Source: Variovorax sp. OV329 (GTDB taxonomy: Bacteria > Pseudomonadota > Gammaproteobacteria > Burkholderiales > Burkholderiaceae_C). Taken from it: DNA of 64,000 nt. Both the position numbers and the translations under genes were made by a program. Positions 7,534 to 16,566 of the stretch are shown here, piece after piece. Every line of letters starts with the position of its first letter. The stretch's first letter is position 1. The notes beneath the pieces are model-generated. The model was not told the DNA's origin and searched no databases. It was given only the letters and a program-made list of their open reading frames with translations. The DNA lies in contig NZ_FOUG01000011.1 in the NCBI RefSeq assembly GCF_900114785.1, forward strand, positions 124,001 through 188,000, read 5' to 3'.

Positions 7534-9258
7534 TCAGCCGGCGAAGGCGGTCTCGGGCAGTCCGCGCACGCCGGGCACCCGCACGGCGAAAAGGGCGCCG
7601 GACAGGGGGGCGGCCTTCAGCGCCTGCTCGTTCAGGCGCACCGAGGCGCTGGTGATGTACAGGGTGTCCAGGTCGGGGCCGCCGAAGCAGCAGCTGGTGG
7701 GGCGGGGCACCGGCACGCGGATGCGCAGCAGCTCCTTGCCCTCGGGCGAATAGCGCGAGACGCGCCAGGCGTCCCATACCGCCACCCAGACGCAGCCTTC
7801 CTCGTCCACCGTGAGGCCGTCGGGCGTGCCGTCGTTGGTCTCGAAGGTCACGAAGGGGCGGCGGTTGCTCACCGTGCCGGCGCGCAGGTCGAAGTCGTAG
7901 ACGTAGATGATGCGGCGCGCCGAGTCGGCAAAGTACATGAGCCGGTTGTCCGGACTCCAGCCCAGGCCGTTGGCCACGGTGAAGCCGCTGTCCATCTTCT
8001 TCCACGAGCCGTCGGACTCCACCCGGAACAGGTTGCCGCGGTTGGCCGCGGCGCCCATGTCCAGCGTGCCTACCCACAGGCGCCCCATGCGGTCGCACTT
8101 GCCGTCGTTGTAGCGGTTGCCCGGGCGCTCCGACTCGGGGTGGCACAGCAGCGAGAGGCGCTTGCTCTCGCTGTCGAAGGTCATCAGGCCGCCGGGGGTG
8201 GCGACCAGCAGGCCGCCGGTGCTCTTGGGCACGGCGCAGCTGACCATGGAGCCGAGCTTGTATTCGCTGTCCTGGGCGCTGCGCAGGTCGAAGCTGTGGA
8301 TGGACGGGGTGAGGATGTCCACCCAGTACAGCACGCCGTCGCGCGGCGACCAGCAGGGCCCTTCGCCCAGCAGGGCGCGCGAGTCGGTGAGGCAGTCGAC
8401 CTGCAGGCTTTCCGATTCGCGCGGCAGCTCGCGCGGGTTGATGGACATGGTCTCCCCGCCGGCGTTGTGCGAGATGCGCCGCGCGGTGCCGATGACCGGC
8501 GAGGACAGGCCGTGCACCCGCGCCTGGTTGGTGCGCTCCACGCGCGAGCTGATGATGATGGCGCCGATGGGCCGCGACTCGATGTCCAGGATGGGCGCGG
8601 CGATGGCGACCACGCCGTCCTCGTGCTCCAGGTATTCGATGGCGTAGCCGCGCGCGCGGGTCAGGTCCAGCTCGCTTTGCAGCGCGTTCAGGTCGGTGAT
8701 GGTGGCCGGGGTGAAGGCCTCCAGCGGCCGGGTGGCGTCGAGCATGGCCAGGCGCCGCTGCGGATCCATGTAGGCGGCGATGGCTTTGCCGCCGGCCGTC
8801 GCGTGCACCGGCATCCGAAACCCCACCTTGGAAGCCAGGCGCATGGGCAGGTCGCGTCCGGCCTCTTCGCTGGCCACCAGCACCACGTGGTCGCCGTCCA
8901 GGCCCACCAGCAGCACCGACTCGCCGGTCTCGTCTCGCAGCGCAATCATTTCGTCCTTGGCCGCCAGGCGCAAGTCGAAGTCGCTCCAGACCTCGTGCGC
9001 CAGTTGCAGCAGCCGGAAGCCCAGGCGAAATGTCTTGGTGTAGTTGTCGCGACGCAGCAGCCCCTCGCGGGTGAGGGTGCCCAGCATGCGGTGCAGCGTG
9101 GCCTTGGGCAGGCCGGCGCTGCGCAGCAGTTCGGTGAAGGTCATCGGCACCGGCGCGGCCGAGACGATGTTGAGCAGGCCCATGGCCTTTTCAAGCACGC
9201 CGACACCGCCGGCGGCCGAGGCTTCCGCCTCCTGGTTTTTGTTGTCTTGAGCTTCCAT
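7534..9258 (-). CDS. IclR regulator fused to SMP-30/gluconolactonase
   Basis: A 574-residue two-part protein. Residues 18-75 are an IclR winged helix (LLRSAGLPKATLHRML) and 85-258 the IclR effector domain (MPVHATAGGKAIAAY). Residues 285-570 are a complete SMP-30 sugar lactonase six-blade propeller with the expected metal residues: Glu299 in LLGEGPCW, Asn430 in VANGLGWSPD and Asp480 in GTPDGLTVD. SMP-30 proteins open aldonolactones to aldonic acids. A codon ATG at 8448 (residue 271), just before the lactonase, has GGGGAG (8452-8457) upstream, so the lactonase may also be made alone. Start 9258 chosen; ATG 9291 is possible. It is divergent from the sugar importer operon and likely regulates it and the porin. 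Confidence 0.9.
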   Translation of the reverse strand: MEAQDNKNQEAEASAAGGVGVLEKAMGLLNIVSAAPVPMTFTELLRSAGLPKATLHRMLGTLTREGLLRRDNYTKTFRLGFRLLQLAHEVWSDFDLRLAAKDEMIALRDETGESVLLVGLDGDHVVLVASEEAGRDLPMRLASKVGFRMPVHATAGGKAIAAYMDPQRRLAMLDATRPLEAFTPATITDLNALQSELDLTRARGYAIEYLEHEDGVVAIAAPILDIESRPIGAIIISSRVERTNQARVHGLSSPVIGTARRISHNAGGETMSINPRELPRESESLQVDCLTDSRALLGEGPCWSPRDGVLYWVDILTPSIHSFDLRSAQDSEYKLGSMVSCAVPKSTGGLLVATPGGLMTFDSESKRLSLLCHPESERPGNRYNDGKCDRMGRLWVGTLDMGAAANRGNLFRVESDGSWKKMDSGFTVANGLGWSPDNRLMYFADSARRIIYVYDFDLRAGTVSNRRPFVTFETNDGTPDGLTVDEEGCVWVAVWDAWRVSRYSPEGKELLRIRVPVPRPTSCCFGGPDLDTLYITSASVRLNEQALKAAPLSGALFAVRVPGVRGLPETAFAG

Positions 9259-9353
9259 GGGCGACTGAGTGCGCGCGCCAATGCACGCCAAAAGCCAGTC
9301 TACAGGCGATTGGTTTCATTTTTCGCGCTCGCCGAATCACTCCGGCTAGGGAA

Positions 9354-9422
9354 ACTACCATTGGATGGAACAATTCCGAACCATAAAGTCCGCCTCGTCA
9401 TATAGTTCCGATGATTGGAACA
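9354..9422. promoter_or_regulatory. IclR-type operator candidates in divergent promoter
   Basis: Two 19-bp sites lie between the IclR-SMP30 gene and the importer: ACTACC-N7-GGAACA (9354-9372) and AGTTCC-N7-GGAACA (9404-9422), 50 bp apart. Thirteen bases, CATTGGATGGAAC (9359-9371), are the exact reverse complement of 5381-5393 in front of the porin. Arms and seven-base spacer match the sites at 5296-5398. AAGGAG of the binding-protein gene begins three bases after the second site. Confidence 0.6.
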
Positions 9423-9440
9423 CAAAGGAGACCTCGAAGC

Positions 9441-10724
9441 ATGATCAACCGTCGCCACTTCACGCAATCCCTGGCCGCCGCCTCCATGCTCGGCAGCCTA
9501 CCCGCCTGGGCCCAGAGCAAGACGCTCGCCTACATCGGCTGGTCGCAGGACGAAGCCGCCAGCAAGCCGACCCTCACGGCCATGTTCGAGTCCTTCCGCA
9601 AGGCCAACCCGGACGTGAAGCTGGACGTGGTCGGCTTCCCCTGGGGCCAGGTGCAGCAGAACACGCTTTTACGCCTGCGCTCAGGCCAGGCGGTGGACGT
9701 GGTGCAGCTCAACGAGCGCTGGCTGCCGCAGTTCGCCTCGGGCGGCCGGCTGGTTGACCTGGACCAGGTCTACGGCAAGGGCACCTTGGCCAAGCGCATC
9801 GACCCGGGCGTGCTGCGCCTGGGGCAGTACCGCGGCAAGCAGCTGGGCATGCCCTGGACGGCGGCCTCCATCGGCATGGTGGCCAACGCCAAGGTGCTGA
9901 AGGACGTTGGCGTGGCCACGCTGCCCGCCACCGTCGACGCCTTCCTGGAAACGCTCAAGGCGGTGAAGAAGGCCAACCCGGCGAGCGTCCCCTACGCCAT
10001 GGCCACCAAGAACAACAACACCATGAGCCCCGACTTCCAGGCCTGGCTCTGGACCTTCGGCGGGCGCCTGTTCGACGCGCAGGGCAAGGTGGCGGTGAAC
10101 AGCGCCGCCGGCGTGCGCGCACTGGGCTTCATGACCGACCTGGTCAAGGACGGCCTGGCCGCCAAGGACATCGACCGTCCCGATGCGCGCCGCATGTTCG
10201 TGCAAGGCGCCACCGCCTTCTACCAGGACGCGCCGCTGGCCCGCGCCTTCGCGCGCAACAACTCGGGCAAGGGCGCCGAGTTCGACGTCAACGTGCTGGC
10301 CATGGCCACGCCGGTGCTGCGCAAGGGCGACGCGCCGCAGTCCATCGCCTGGGGCCACATCCTCGCCAACTTCGGCGCCGGAAAGACCTCGATGGACCCG
10401 AAGGCGCCGGCCTACCGCCTGATGGACCACCTCGCGCTGGACGACGCGAACCAGCTCAAGCTCTTCAACGAGCTGGGCCTGTTCCCGGTCACCAACAGCG
10501 CGCTGGCCCAGCTCGCGCAGGACCCGTACGTCAGCACCTGGTCGCACGCCGCACGCTCGGCCCAGCTGGACGAGACGGCAATGTGGCCCAACTCCGCCGA
10601 CCTCACCACCATCGTGGGCGAGGAAGTGCAGGGCGCGCTGCTGGGCCAGAAGAGCGCCCAGGCGGCCATCGAGAACATGGCCAGGCGCCTCGAGGCCAAG
10701 CTCGCCGAGGCACCCAAGGCGTGA
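9441..10724 (+). CDS. ABC importer sugar-binding protein (MalE/UgpB type)
   Basis: A 427-residue periplasmic solute-binding protein of the carbohydrate ABC class. Start 9441 has AAGGAG at 9425-9430; an earlier in-frame ATG at 9411 lies in the operator. The N-terminus NRRHFTQSLAAAS is Tat-like and cleaves near PAWAQ. Two-lobed MalE features follow: FRKANPDVKLDVVGFPWGQ and a late WPNSADLTTIVGEEVQ segment. It begins a ten-gene operon of importer and sugar-acid enzymes, overlapping the next gene by four bases (GTGA). The ligand is probably a monosaccharide, a sugar acid or a related glycoside. Confidence 0.92.
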   Translation: MINRRHFTQSLAAASMLGSLPAWAQSKTLAYIGWSQDEAASKPTLTAMFESFRKANPDVKLDVVGFPWGQVQQNTLLRLRSGQAVDVVQLNERWLPQFASGGRLVDLDQVYGKGTLAKRIDPGVLRLGQYRGKQLGMPWTAASIGMVANAKVLKDVGVATLPATVDAFLETLKAVKKANPASVPYAMATKNNNTMSPDFQAWLWTFGGRLFDAQGKVAVNSAAGVRALGFMTDLVKDGLAAKDIDRPDARRMFVQGATAFYQDAPLARAFARNNSGKGAEFDVNVLAMATPVLRKGDAPQSIAWGHILANFGAGKTSMDPKAPAYRLMDHLALDDANQLKLFNELGLFPVTNSALAQLAQDPYVSTWSHAARSAQLDETAMWPNSADLTTIVGEEVQGALLGQKSAQAAIENMARRLEAKLAEAPKA

Positions 10725-11665
10725 ACACCACCACCTCCGTGCCGGCCGTGCCGCCGGCCATCGAGCCGGCGCCGCGCCGGCGCGCCGGGCGCCTCAAGCG
10801 CCACGAGCGGCGCGCCGGCCTGCTGCTGGTGGCGCCCACGCTGATCGCCTTCATCGCAGTCATCCTCTTTCCCTTCCTGGAATCGCTGCGGCTCTCGCTC
10901 TACAAGTTCACCATCGACATGGACAAGCCCGCCTTCGTCGGGCTGGAGAACTTCAGGCGGCTGCTGGCCGACGGCGACACCGGCGTCGTGTGGATCAACA
11001 CCGCCATCTTCGTGGTGGCCACGACGGCTCTGACCTTCGTGCTGGGGCTGGCCTGGGCGCTGATGCTCAACCAGCGCTTCAAGGGCCGCGGCTTCGTGCG
11101 CGCGGCCTCGCTGTTGCCCTGGGTACTGCCCACCACGGTCACGGCCTTCCTGGCGGCCTGGATCTTCAACGGCCAGTACGGCGTGCTCAACGCGATCCTG
11201 CTGCAGCTGGGCCTGATCCGCGAGCCCATCACCTGGCTGGCCGAGAGCGGCGGCGCGATGGCGGCGGTGATCGTCACCAAGGCCTGGCTGTCGGTGCCGC
11301 TTTTCATGGCCTTCTTCCTGGCGGGCCTGCAGGGCGTGTCGCAGGACCAGGTCGACGCCGCCCGCGTGGACGGCTGCGAGAACACCGGCGTGCTGCGCTA
11401 CGTGGTGCTGCCGCACCTGGCGCCCACCATGATCATCGTCACCATCCTGGGCGCCATGGGCAACCTGCAGGCCTTCGACGTGATCTACGCGCTCACGCAG
11501 GGCGGGCCGATCAAGTCGACCACCATGCTCTCGGTGGAGGTCTACAAACAGGCCTTCCAGAACTGGGACATGGGCACCGCCTGCGCCGTCGGCGTGCTGT
11601 GGTTCATCACCATCGCCATTCCCACCGTGTTCTACCTGCGCATCCTCTTCAAGCGCGAGGCCTGA
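10721..11665 (+). CDS. ABC importer permease, MalF/UgpA type
   Basis: A 314-residue inner-membrane permease starting at GTG 10721, which overlaps the stop of the binding-protein gene. After a basic cytosolic N-terminus (about 30 residues, RRRAGRLKRHERRAG) come six membrane spans, beginning LLLVAPTLIAFIAVILFPF. The EAA-type cytosolic loop that docks on the ATPase reads DAARVDGCENTGVLRYVVLPHLAP around residues 210-235. It pairs with the MalG-like permease next to it. Confidence 0.92.
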   Translation: MNTTTSVPAVPPAIEPAPRRRAGRLKRHERRAGLLLVAPTLIAFIAVILFPFLESLRLSLYKFTIDMDKPAFVGLENFRRLLADGDTGVVWINTAIFVVATTALTFVLGLAWALMLNQRFKGRGFVRAASLLPWVLPTTVTAFLAAWIFNGQYGVLNAILLQLGLIREPITWLAESGGAMAAVIVTKAWLSVPLFMAFFLAGLQGVSQDQVDAARVDGCENTGVLRYVVLPHLAPTMIIVTILGAMGNLQAFDVIYALTQGGPIKSTTMLSVEVYKQAFQNWDMGTACAVGVLWFITIAIPTVFYLRILFKREA

Positions 11666-11670
11666 TTTCC

Positions 11671-12510
11671 ATGCTCCAACTCCTGACATGGCGAGCGCGC
11701 CTCGTCTTCTGGTCCGGCTTCGCGGTGATCGCGGGTTTCCTGTTCCTGCCGCTGGCGTGGATGGGCCTGACGGCCATTAAGCCCGAAGGCGAGGTCTTCG
11801 TGCGCATTCCCACGCTGTGGCCGCATGCGTCCACGCTGGCGAACTTCAGCAGCCTGTGGAGCCGCGGCGAACTCATCGAGCAGTTGAAGAACAGCCTGAT
11901 CACCGCCGGCGGCGGCGCCATCCTGACGGTGGTGCTGGCCACTTATGCGGCCTACAGTTTCGCCAAGTTCCGCTACCGCGGACGCAAGCCGCTGATGTTC
12001 CTGATGCTCTCGGCGCAGATGTTCCCCTTCGCGATGATGCTGATCAGCCTCTACCCGATCCTGCAGTGGGCGGGCGTGCTGAACACGCGACTGGGCCTGG
12101 TGGTTGCCTACATCATCCTGGCGCTGCCCAGCGGCACCTACATGCTCTACAGCTACTTCGTGAACATCCCCACGGAAATCATCGAGGCGGCGCGCGCCGA
12201 CGGCGCGGGCGAGCTGTACATCCTGCACCGCATCGTGCTGCCTCTGGCCATGCCGGCGCTGGTGACGGTGGGCCTGTACTCCTTCATGTGGGCCTGGAAC
12301 GACCTGCTGTTCTCGCTCACCCTCATCACCGACCCGCAGCTGCGCACCGTGGGCCCCGGCCTGCTGCTGAGCTACGTGGGCGAGAGCAAGAGCGACTGGG
12401 GCGGCGCGATGGCGGCCTCCATCGTGAGCTCGCTGCCGGTGGTGGTCGGCTTCGCCTTCCTGCAGCGCTTCTTCATCCAGGGCCTGACGGCCGGGGCGGT
12501 GAAGTCATGA
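11671..12510 (+). CDS. ABC importer permease, MalG/UgpE type
   Basis: A 279-residue inner-membrane permease with six spans, the first at VFWSGFAVIAGFLFLPLAW. The EAA loop reads EAARADGAGELYILHRIVLPLAMP at about residues 172-195. Length and the PTEIIEAARADGA motif are typical of MalG/UgpE. It lies five bases after the MalF-like gene and its stop overlaps the ATG of the dehydrogenase gene (ATGA at 12507-12510), so transporter and enzyme genes are translationally coupled. Confidence 0.92.
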   Translation: MLQLLTWRARLVFWSGFAVIAGFLFLPLAWMGLTAIKPEGEVFVRIPTLWPHASTLANFSSLWSRGELIEQLKNSLITAGGGAILTVVLATYAAYSFAKFRYRGRKPLMFLMLSAQMFPFAMMLISLYPILQWAGVLNTRLGLVVAYIILALPSGTYMLYSYFVNIPTEIIEAARADGAGELYILHRIVLPLAMPALVTVGLYSFMWAWNDLLFSLTLITDPQLRTVGPGLLLSYVGESKSDWGGAMAASIVSSLPVVVGFAFLQRFFIQGLTAGAVKS

Positions 12511-13316
12511 CCCGTCTCAAGGACAAGGTGGCCATCGTCACCGGCGCCGGCCGCGGCATCGGCGAGGCGATCGCCCTGGCATTCGCCGCGCAGGGCTGCC
12601 GCGTGGTGGCGCTGGAGCGCGACGCCGAGCTGGCCTTCGAGCTGGGCCGGCGCCTGCCCGAGCAGGTGGTGGAGACGGTCGACGTGAGCGACCGCGCCGC
12701 CATCATCGCCACGGTGGAGCGCGCCGCCGCGCGCTTCGGGCGCATCGACATCCTGGTGAACAACGCGGTGGCCTACACCGAGCGCCCGGTGCACGACTGC
12801 AACGACGCGCAGTGGGACGGCACCATCGACATGGCGCTCTCTTCGGTGTTCCGCGCCTGCCGCGCGGTGCTGCCGCACATGATGCAGGCCGGCCGCGGCA
12901 GCATCGTCAACCTGGCCTCGGTCAACCAGATCGTGGCCAACCCCAACCTCGCGGCCTACACCGCGGCCAAGGGCGGGGTGCGCGCGCTCACCAAGCAGAT
13001 CGCGGTGGAGTACGGCCCGCACGGCATTCGCTGCAACGCGATCTCGCCGGGTTTGATCATGACCCCGAACACGCGGGCCGGCCGCTCGGCCGCCGACCTG
13101 CGCCTGGACACCGAGGCCTACCCGGTGGGCCGCGTGGGCGAGCCGCAGGACGTGGCCCATGCCGCAGTCTACCTGGCCAGCGACGAATCGGCCTTCGTGA
13201 GCGGCATCGACCTGCCGGTGGACGGCGGCCTGACCTCGCTGGCGCCCTCGGCACTCATCTCTCCCAAGATCCGCGCGTGGTGGGGCCGCAAGCCCGTCGC
13301 GCTCTCCAACGACTGA
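12507..13316 (+). CDS. short-chain dehydrogenase, probable sugar (aldose) dehydrogenase
   Basis: A 269-residue classical SDR. TGAGRGIGEAIA at residues 12-23 binds NAD(P), NNAVAY is the NNAG-equivalent, and the catalytic set is Ser in NLASVNQ, Tyr in YTAAKGG and Lys four residues later. The C-terminal DLPVDGGL motif is standard. In context with a fused lactonase and aldonate dehydratases it would oxidise an aldose at C1 to the lactone, or act on a keto-deoxy acid; the sequence alone does not decide. Coupled to the upstream permease by ATGA. Confidence 0.88.
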   Translation: MTRLKDKVAIVTGAGRGIGEAIALAFAAQGCRVVALERDAELAFELGRRLPEQVVETVDVSDRAAIIATVERAAARFGRIDILVNNAVAYTERPVHDCNDAQWDGTIDMALSSVFRACRAVLPHMMQAGRGSIVNLASVNQIVANPNLAAYTAAKGGVRALTKQIAVEYGPHGIRCNAISPGLIMTPNTRAGRSAADLRLDTEAYPVGRVGEPQDVAHAAVYLASDESAFVSGIDLPVDGGLTSLAPSALISPKIRAWWGRKPVALSND

Positions 13317-13339
13317 ACCGACGAACGAACGACTGACGC

Positions 13340-14308
13340 ATGACCCAAGCTTTCTCTTCCTCCTCCATCACGGGCGTGTTTCCCGTGCTGCCCACGCCCT
13401 TCGACGCCGACGGCCAGGTCGACCTGGCCTCGCTGCGCCGGCTGGCGCGCTACCTCGTCGCCTGCCGCGTGGACGGCATGACCTACCCGGGCGTTGCCAG
13501 CGAGTTCGCCAAGCTGAGCGAGCAGGAGCGCATCACCGCCAGCCGCGCGCTGCTCGACGAAGTGGCCGGCGCGGTGCCGGTGGTGATCGGCATCTCCGCC
13601 GGCGACAGCGCCGCCGTGCTGCGCCTGGCCCAGAACGCGGCGCAGGCCGGCGCCGCCGCGCTGATGGTGGCCGCGCCGCCGGACATCGACAGCGTGGCCG
13701 GCCAGATCAAGCGCCTGGGCCTGATCGCGCAGGCCGTGCCCGGTGTGCCGCTGATGCTGCAGAACGTGCCGGCGCCGGTCGGTGCCGGTCTGGAGCCCGA
13801 GGCCATCGTCGAGATCCTCAAGGCCGTGCCGGCCGTGCGCTACGTGAAGGAAGAAACCCTGCCCAGCGGCCAGCGCCTGAGCGCCATCCGCGCGCAGGCG
13901 CCCGCCACGCTGATCGGCGTGCTGGGCGGGGCAGGGGGCCGCTACATCACCGACGAGCTGCGCCGCGGCGCCTGCGGCACCATGCCCGCCATCGAGCTGG
14001 CCGAGGTGCACGTGGCGCTCTTCGCCGCGCACCGCGCGGGCGACGCCGATTCGGTGCGGCGCCTGTTCACGCGCATGCTGCCGGTGCTCAACATCCAGGC
14101 GGTGTTCCGCTGGTCGCTGACCAAGTACGTGCTGAAGAAGCGCGGCCTGATCGCGCACGAAGGCCAGCGCATGGCCGGCCCGCTGCTGGACGCGCGCGAC
14201 CGCGAAGACGTGGACGCCTTCATGCAGGACATGAGCGACCTGCTGCTGCCCCAGCGCGTGATCGACGGCGTTCGCGAAGTCGAGGAGGCGGCCCATGGCG
14301 CAGCTTGA
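13340..14308 (+). CDS. DapA/NanA-family aldolase or dehydratase
   Basis: A 322-residue TIM-barrel protein of the class I DHDPS/NAL family. The Schiff-base lysine is clear in VRYVKEE (about residue 172). Two family positions differ: the loop usually reading G-T-T/S-G-E is GVASEF, and the tyrosine of the Y-N-x-P motif is replaced by Gln in LQNVPAPVG. Those changes recall the branch that includes 2-keto-3-deoxy-L-arabonate dehydratase rather than true DapA, but this is inference. The C-terminal tail (residues 290-322) is longer than in DapA. Its stop overlaps the ATPase start by 14 bases. Confidence 0.85.
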   Translation: MTQAFSSSSITGVFPVLPTPFDADGQVDLASLRRLARYLVACRVDGMTYPGVASEFAKLSEQERITASRALLDEVAGAVPVVIGISAGDSAAVLRLAQNAAQAGAAALMVAAPPDIDSVAGQIKRLGLIAQAVPGVPLMLQNVPAPVGAGLEPEAIVEILKAVPAVRYVKEETLPSGQRLSAIRAQAPATLIGVLGGAGGRYITDELRRGACGTMPAIELAEVHVALFAAHRAGDADSVRRLFTRMLPVLNIQAVFRWSLTKYVLKKRGLIAHEGQRMAGPLLDARDREDVDAFMQDMSDLLLPQRVIDGVREVEEAAHGAA

Positions 14309-15368
14309 ACTCCGTCAGGTCGACAAGCGCTTCGACGACGCGCACATCATCCGCGGCATCGACCTGAAGGTCGAGGACGGCGAGTTCTGCGTCTTCGTCG
14401 GCCCCTCGGGCTGCGGCAAGTCCACGCTGCTGCGCATGATCGCGGGGCTGGAGGAATGCAGCGACGGCAGCATCCTGATCGACCGCGACGACGTCACCGA
14501 CCACCAGCCGGCCCGGCGCGGCATCGCGATGGTGTTCCAGTCGTACGCCCTGTACCCGCACATGACGGTTCAGCAGAACATGGGCTTTGGCCTGAAGATC
14601 GCCAAGACCGATCCGGCGCAGATCGAGCGCAAGGTCAAGGCCGCGGCGCGCACCCTGCAGATCGAGCACCTGCTGGGCCGCCGTCCGCGCGACCTCTCGG
14701 GCGGGCAGCGCCAGCGGGTGGCCATCGGCCGTGCCATCGTGCGCGAGCCGCGCCTCTTCCTCTTCGACGAGCCGCTGTCGAACCTGGACGCCGCCCTGCG
14801 CGTGGAGATGCGCGTGGAGCTGGCCAACATCAAGACGCAGCTGAACAAGACCGTCATCTACGTCACGCACGACCAGGTGGAGGCCATGACGCTGGCCGAC
14901 AAGATCGTGGTGCTGCGCGACGGCCGCATCGAGCAGGTGGGCGCGCCGCTGGACCTGTACACGAAGCCCGCCAACGAGTTCGTGGCCGGCTTCATCGGCT
15001 CGCCCAAGATGAACCTGCTGCCGGCCCAGCCGCTGGCGCACGCGGGCGCGGGCCTGGAAGTAGCGCTGGCCGACGGCATGCGCGTCACGGCGCCCTGCGG
15101 CACGGCGGTGGAGGCGGGCACGGCGCTGAGCTTCGGCATCCGCCCCGAACACCTGGCGGTGGTGGCGCCGAACGAGGCCAGCCTGCGCGGCGAGGTGAGG
15201 GTGGTCGAGCGCCTGGGCGGCGAGACCTACTTCCACGTGAAGGCCGCCGGCCAGAACGTGATCGCCAAGGTGGGCGGTGACTCCAAGGTGGGCGCCGGTG
15301 CCCACGTCGGCCTGGCCTTCGACCCCGCGCAGGCCCATCTCTTCCAGGCCGGCGGCCGCCGGCTGTGA
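14295..15368 (+). CDS. ABC importer ATPase, MalK/UgpC type
   Basis: A 357-residue cytosolic ATPase. Walker A GPSGCGKST at about residues 36-44, Q-loop VFQSYALYPHMTV, signature LSGGQRQRVAIGRA, Walker B LFLFDEPLSNLD and switch His in YVTHDQVEAM are all present. Residues 240-357 form the OB-fold (TOBE) regulatory domain typical of sugar importers. It powers the permease pair at 10721-12510, even though two enzyme genes come between them. Confidence 0.94.
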   Translation: MAQLELRQVDKRFDDAHIIRGIDLKVEDGEFCVFVGPSGCGKSTLLRMIAGLEECSDGSILIDRDDVTDHQPARRGIAMVFQSYALYPHMTVQQNMGFGLKIAKTDPAQIERKVKAAARTLQIEHLLGRRPRDLSGGQRQRVAIGRAIVREPRLFLFDEPLSNLDAALRVEMRVELANIKTQLNKTVIYVTHDQVEAMTLADKIVVLRDGRIEQVGAPLDLYTKPANEFVAGFIGSPKMNLLPAQPLAHAGAGLEVALADGMRVTAPCGTAVEAGTALSFGIRPEHLAVVAPNEASLRGEVRVVERLGGETYFHVKAAGQNVIAKVGGDSKVGAGAHVGLAFDPAQAHLFQAGGRRL

Positions 15369-15381
15369 CAGGAGAACACCC

Positions 15382-16566
15382 ATGAGCGCGTTCCCGACGA
15401 TCCGCAGCGTCGAGTCCTTCATCATCTCCATCCCGCGCGAGGTGCCCTACCTGGGGCCGCTCGGTCCGGGCGAGCGCATCAACGAGCGCGGCTACCTGGT
15501 GCGCCAGGGCAACCGCGCGATCTACCCGAGCACCGACATGTCGGTGCTCATCAAGGTCACGGCCGAGGACGGCACGGTGGGCTGGGGGGAGACCTACGGG
15601 ATCATCGCGCCCGACGCAGTGACCAGCATCATCGACGACGTGCTCGGCCCGGTGGTGACGGGCCGCGATCCGCGCGATCCGGTGGTGATCCAGGAAGACC
15701 TGTACGACCTGATGCGCGTGCGCGGCTTCTTCGGCGGCTTCTACGTGGACGCCATCGCAGGCCTGGACATCGCGCTGTGGGACCTGTTCGGCAAGCTCGT
15801 GGGCCAGCCGGTGGTCAAGCTCCTGGGTGGCCAGCGGCGCGAGCGCATTCCCTGCTACGTGTCCGGCGTGCCTGGCGCGACCATGGAAGGGCGCGTGGAG
15901 ACGGCGCGCCGCTTCGCGGCCCAGGGCTTCGATGCCTTCAAGTTCCATTCGGCCGTGTCCTTCGACGGCATCGTCGAGGAGATGCGTGCGCTGCGCGAGG
16001 GCCTCGGCCCCCAGGCCCGCATCGCCGTGGACCTGCACTGGAAGTTCAGCGCGCAGGAGGCGATCCAGCTGGCCGACCGGCTGATGCCCTTCAACCCCTG
16101 GTTCATCGAGGCCCCGTGCCAGCCCGAGGACATCGAGGGCCAGGCCCACGTGGGCGCCAGCATCCGCGTGCCGCTGGCCCTGGGCGAGGAATGGCGCACC
16201 GTGTACGAGTACCGGCCGCGCATGGAGCGGCGCTCCATGTCCATCGTGCAGCCGGAGATGGGCCACATCGGCCTGAGCCAGTTCATGCAGATCGGCCGCA
16301 TGGCCAACGCCTTCCACATGCAGGTGATCCCGCATGCCAGCATCGGGCTGGGCGTCTTCCAGGCCGCCAGCCTGCATGCCGCCGCGGCGCTGCCCAACTG
16401 CGCGATGCACGAGTACCAGCACTCGATCTTCGACCGCAACCTGAAGTACGTGAAGACCACCATGCGCTGCGAGGCCGCGCACTTCGTGCTGCCCGAAGGG
16501 CCGGGGCTGGGCATCGAGCCGGCCCGGGACGTGTTCCAGTTCGTTCGCCGGAAGGTGCGCGCATGA
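15382..16566 (+). CDS. enolase-superfamily (MR/MLE) sugar-acid dehydratase 1
   Basis: A 394-residue mandelate-racemase/muconate-lactonizing family enzyme. The barrel shows K187-F-H189 on the second strand (not KxK), metal ligands Asp217, Glu243 and Glu269 or Glu270, and IPHAS with His318 as the probable general acid. A long N-terminal capping insertion (residues 20-50, LGPLGPGERINERGYLV) shapes the substrate pocket. KxH plus a late His suggests an acid-sugar dehydratase such as an aldonate or aldarate dehydratase rather than a racemase. RBS GGAG at 15371-15374. It overlaps the next gene by ATGA. Exact substrate unknown; galactonate, fuconate or arabonate fit the operon. Confidence 0.88.
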   Translation: MSAFPTIRSVESFIISIPREVPYLGPLGPGERINERGYLVRQGNRAIYPSTDMSVLIKVTAEDGTVGWGETYGIIAPDAVTSIIDDVLGPVVTGRDPRDPVVIQEDLYDLMRVRGFFGGFYVDAIAGLDIALWDLFGKLVGQPVVKLLGGQRRERIPCYVSGVPGATMEGRVETARRFAAQGFDAFKFHSAVSFDGIVEEMRALREGLGPQARIAVDLHWKFSAQEAIQLADRLMPFNPWFIEAPCQPEDIEGQAHVGASIRVPLALGEEWRTVYEYRPRMERRSMSIVQPEMGHIGLSQFMQIGRMANAFHMQVIPHASIGLGVFQAASLHAAAALPNCAMHEYQHSIFDRNLKYVKTTMRCEAAHFVLPEGPGLGIEPARDVFQFVRRKVRA

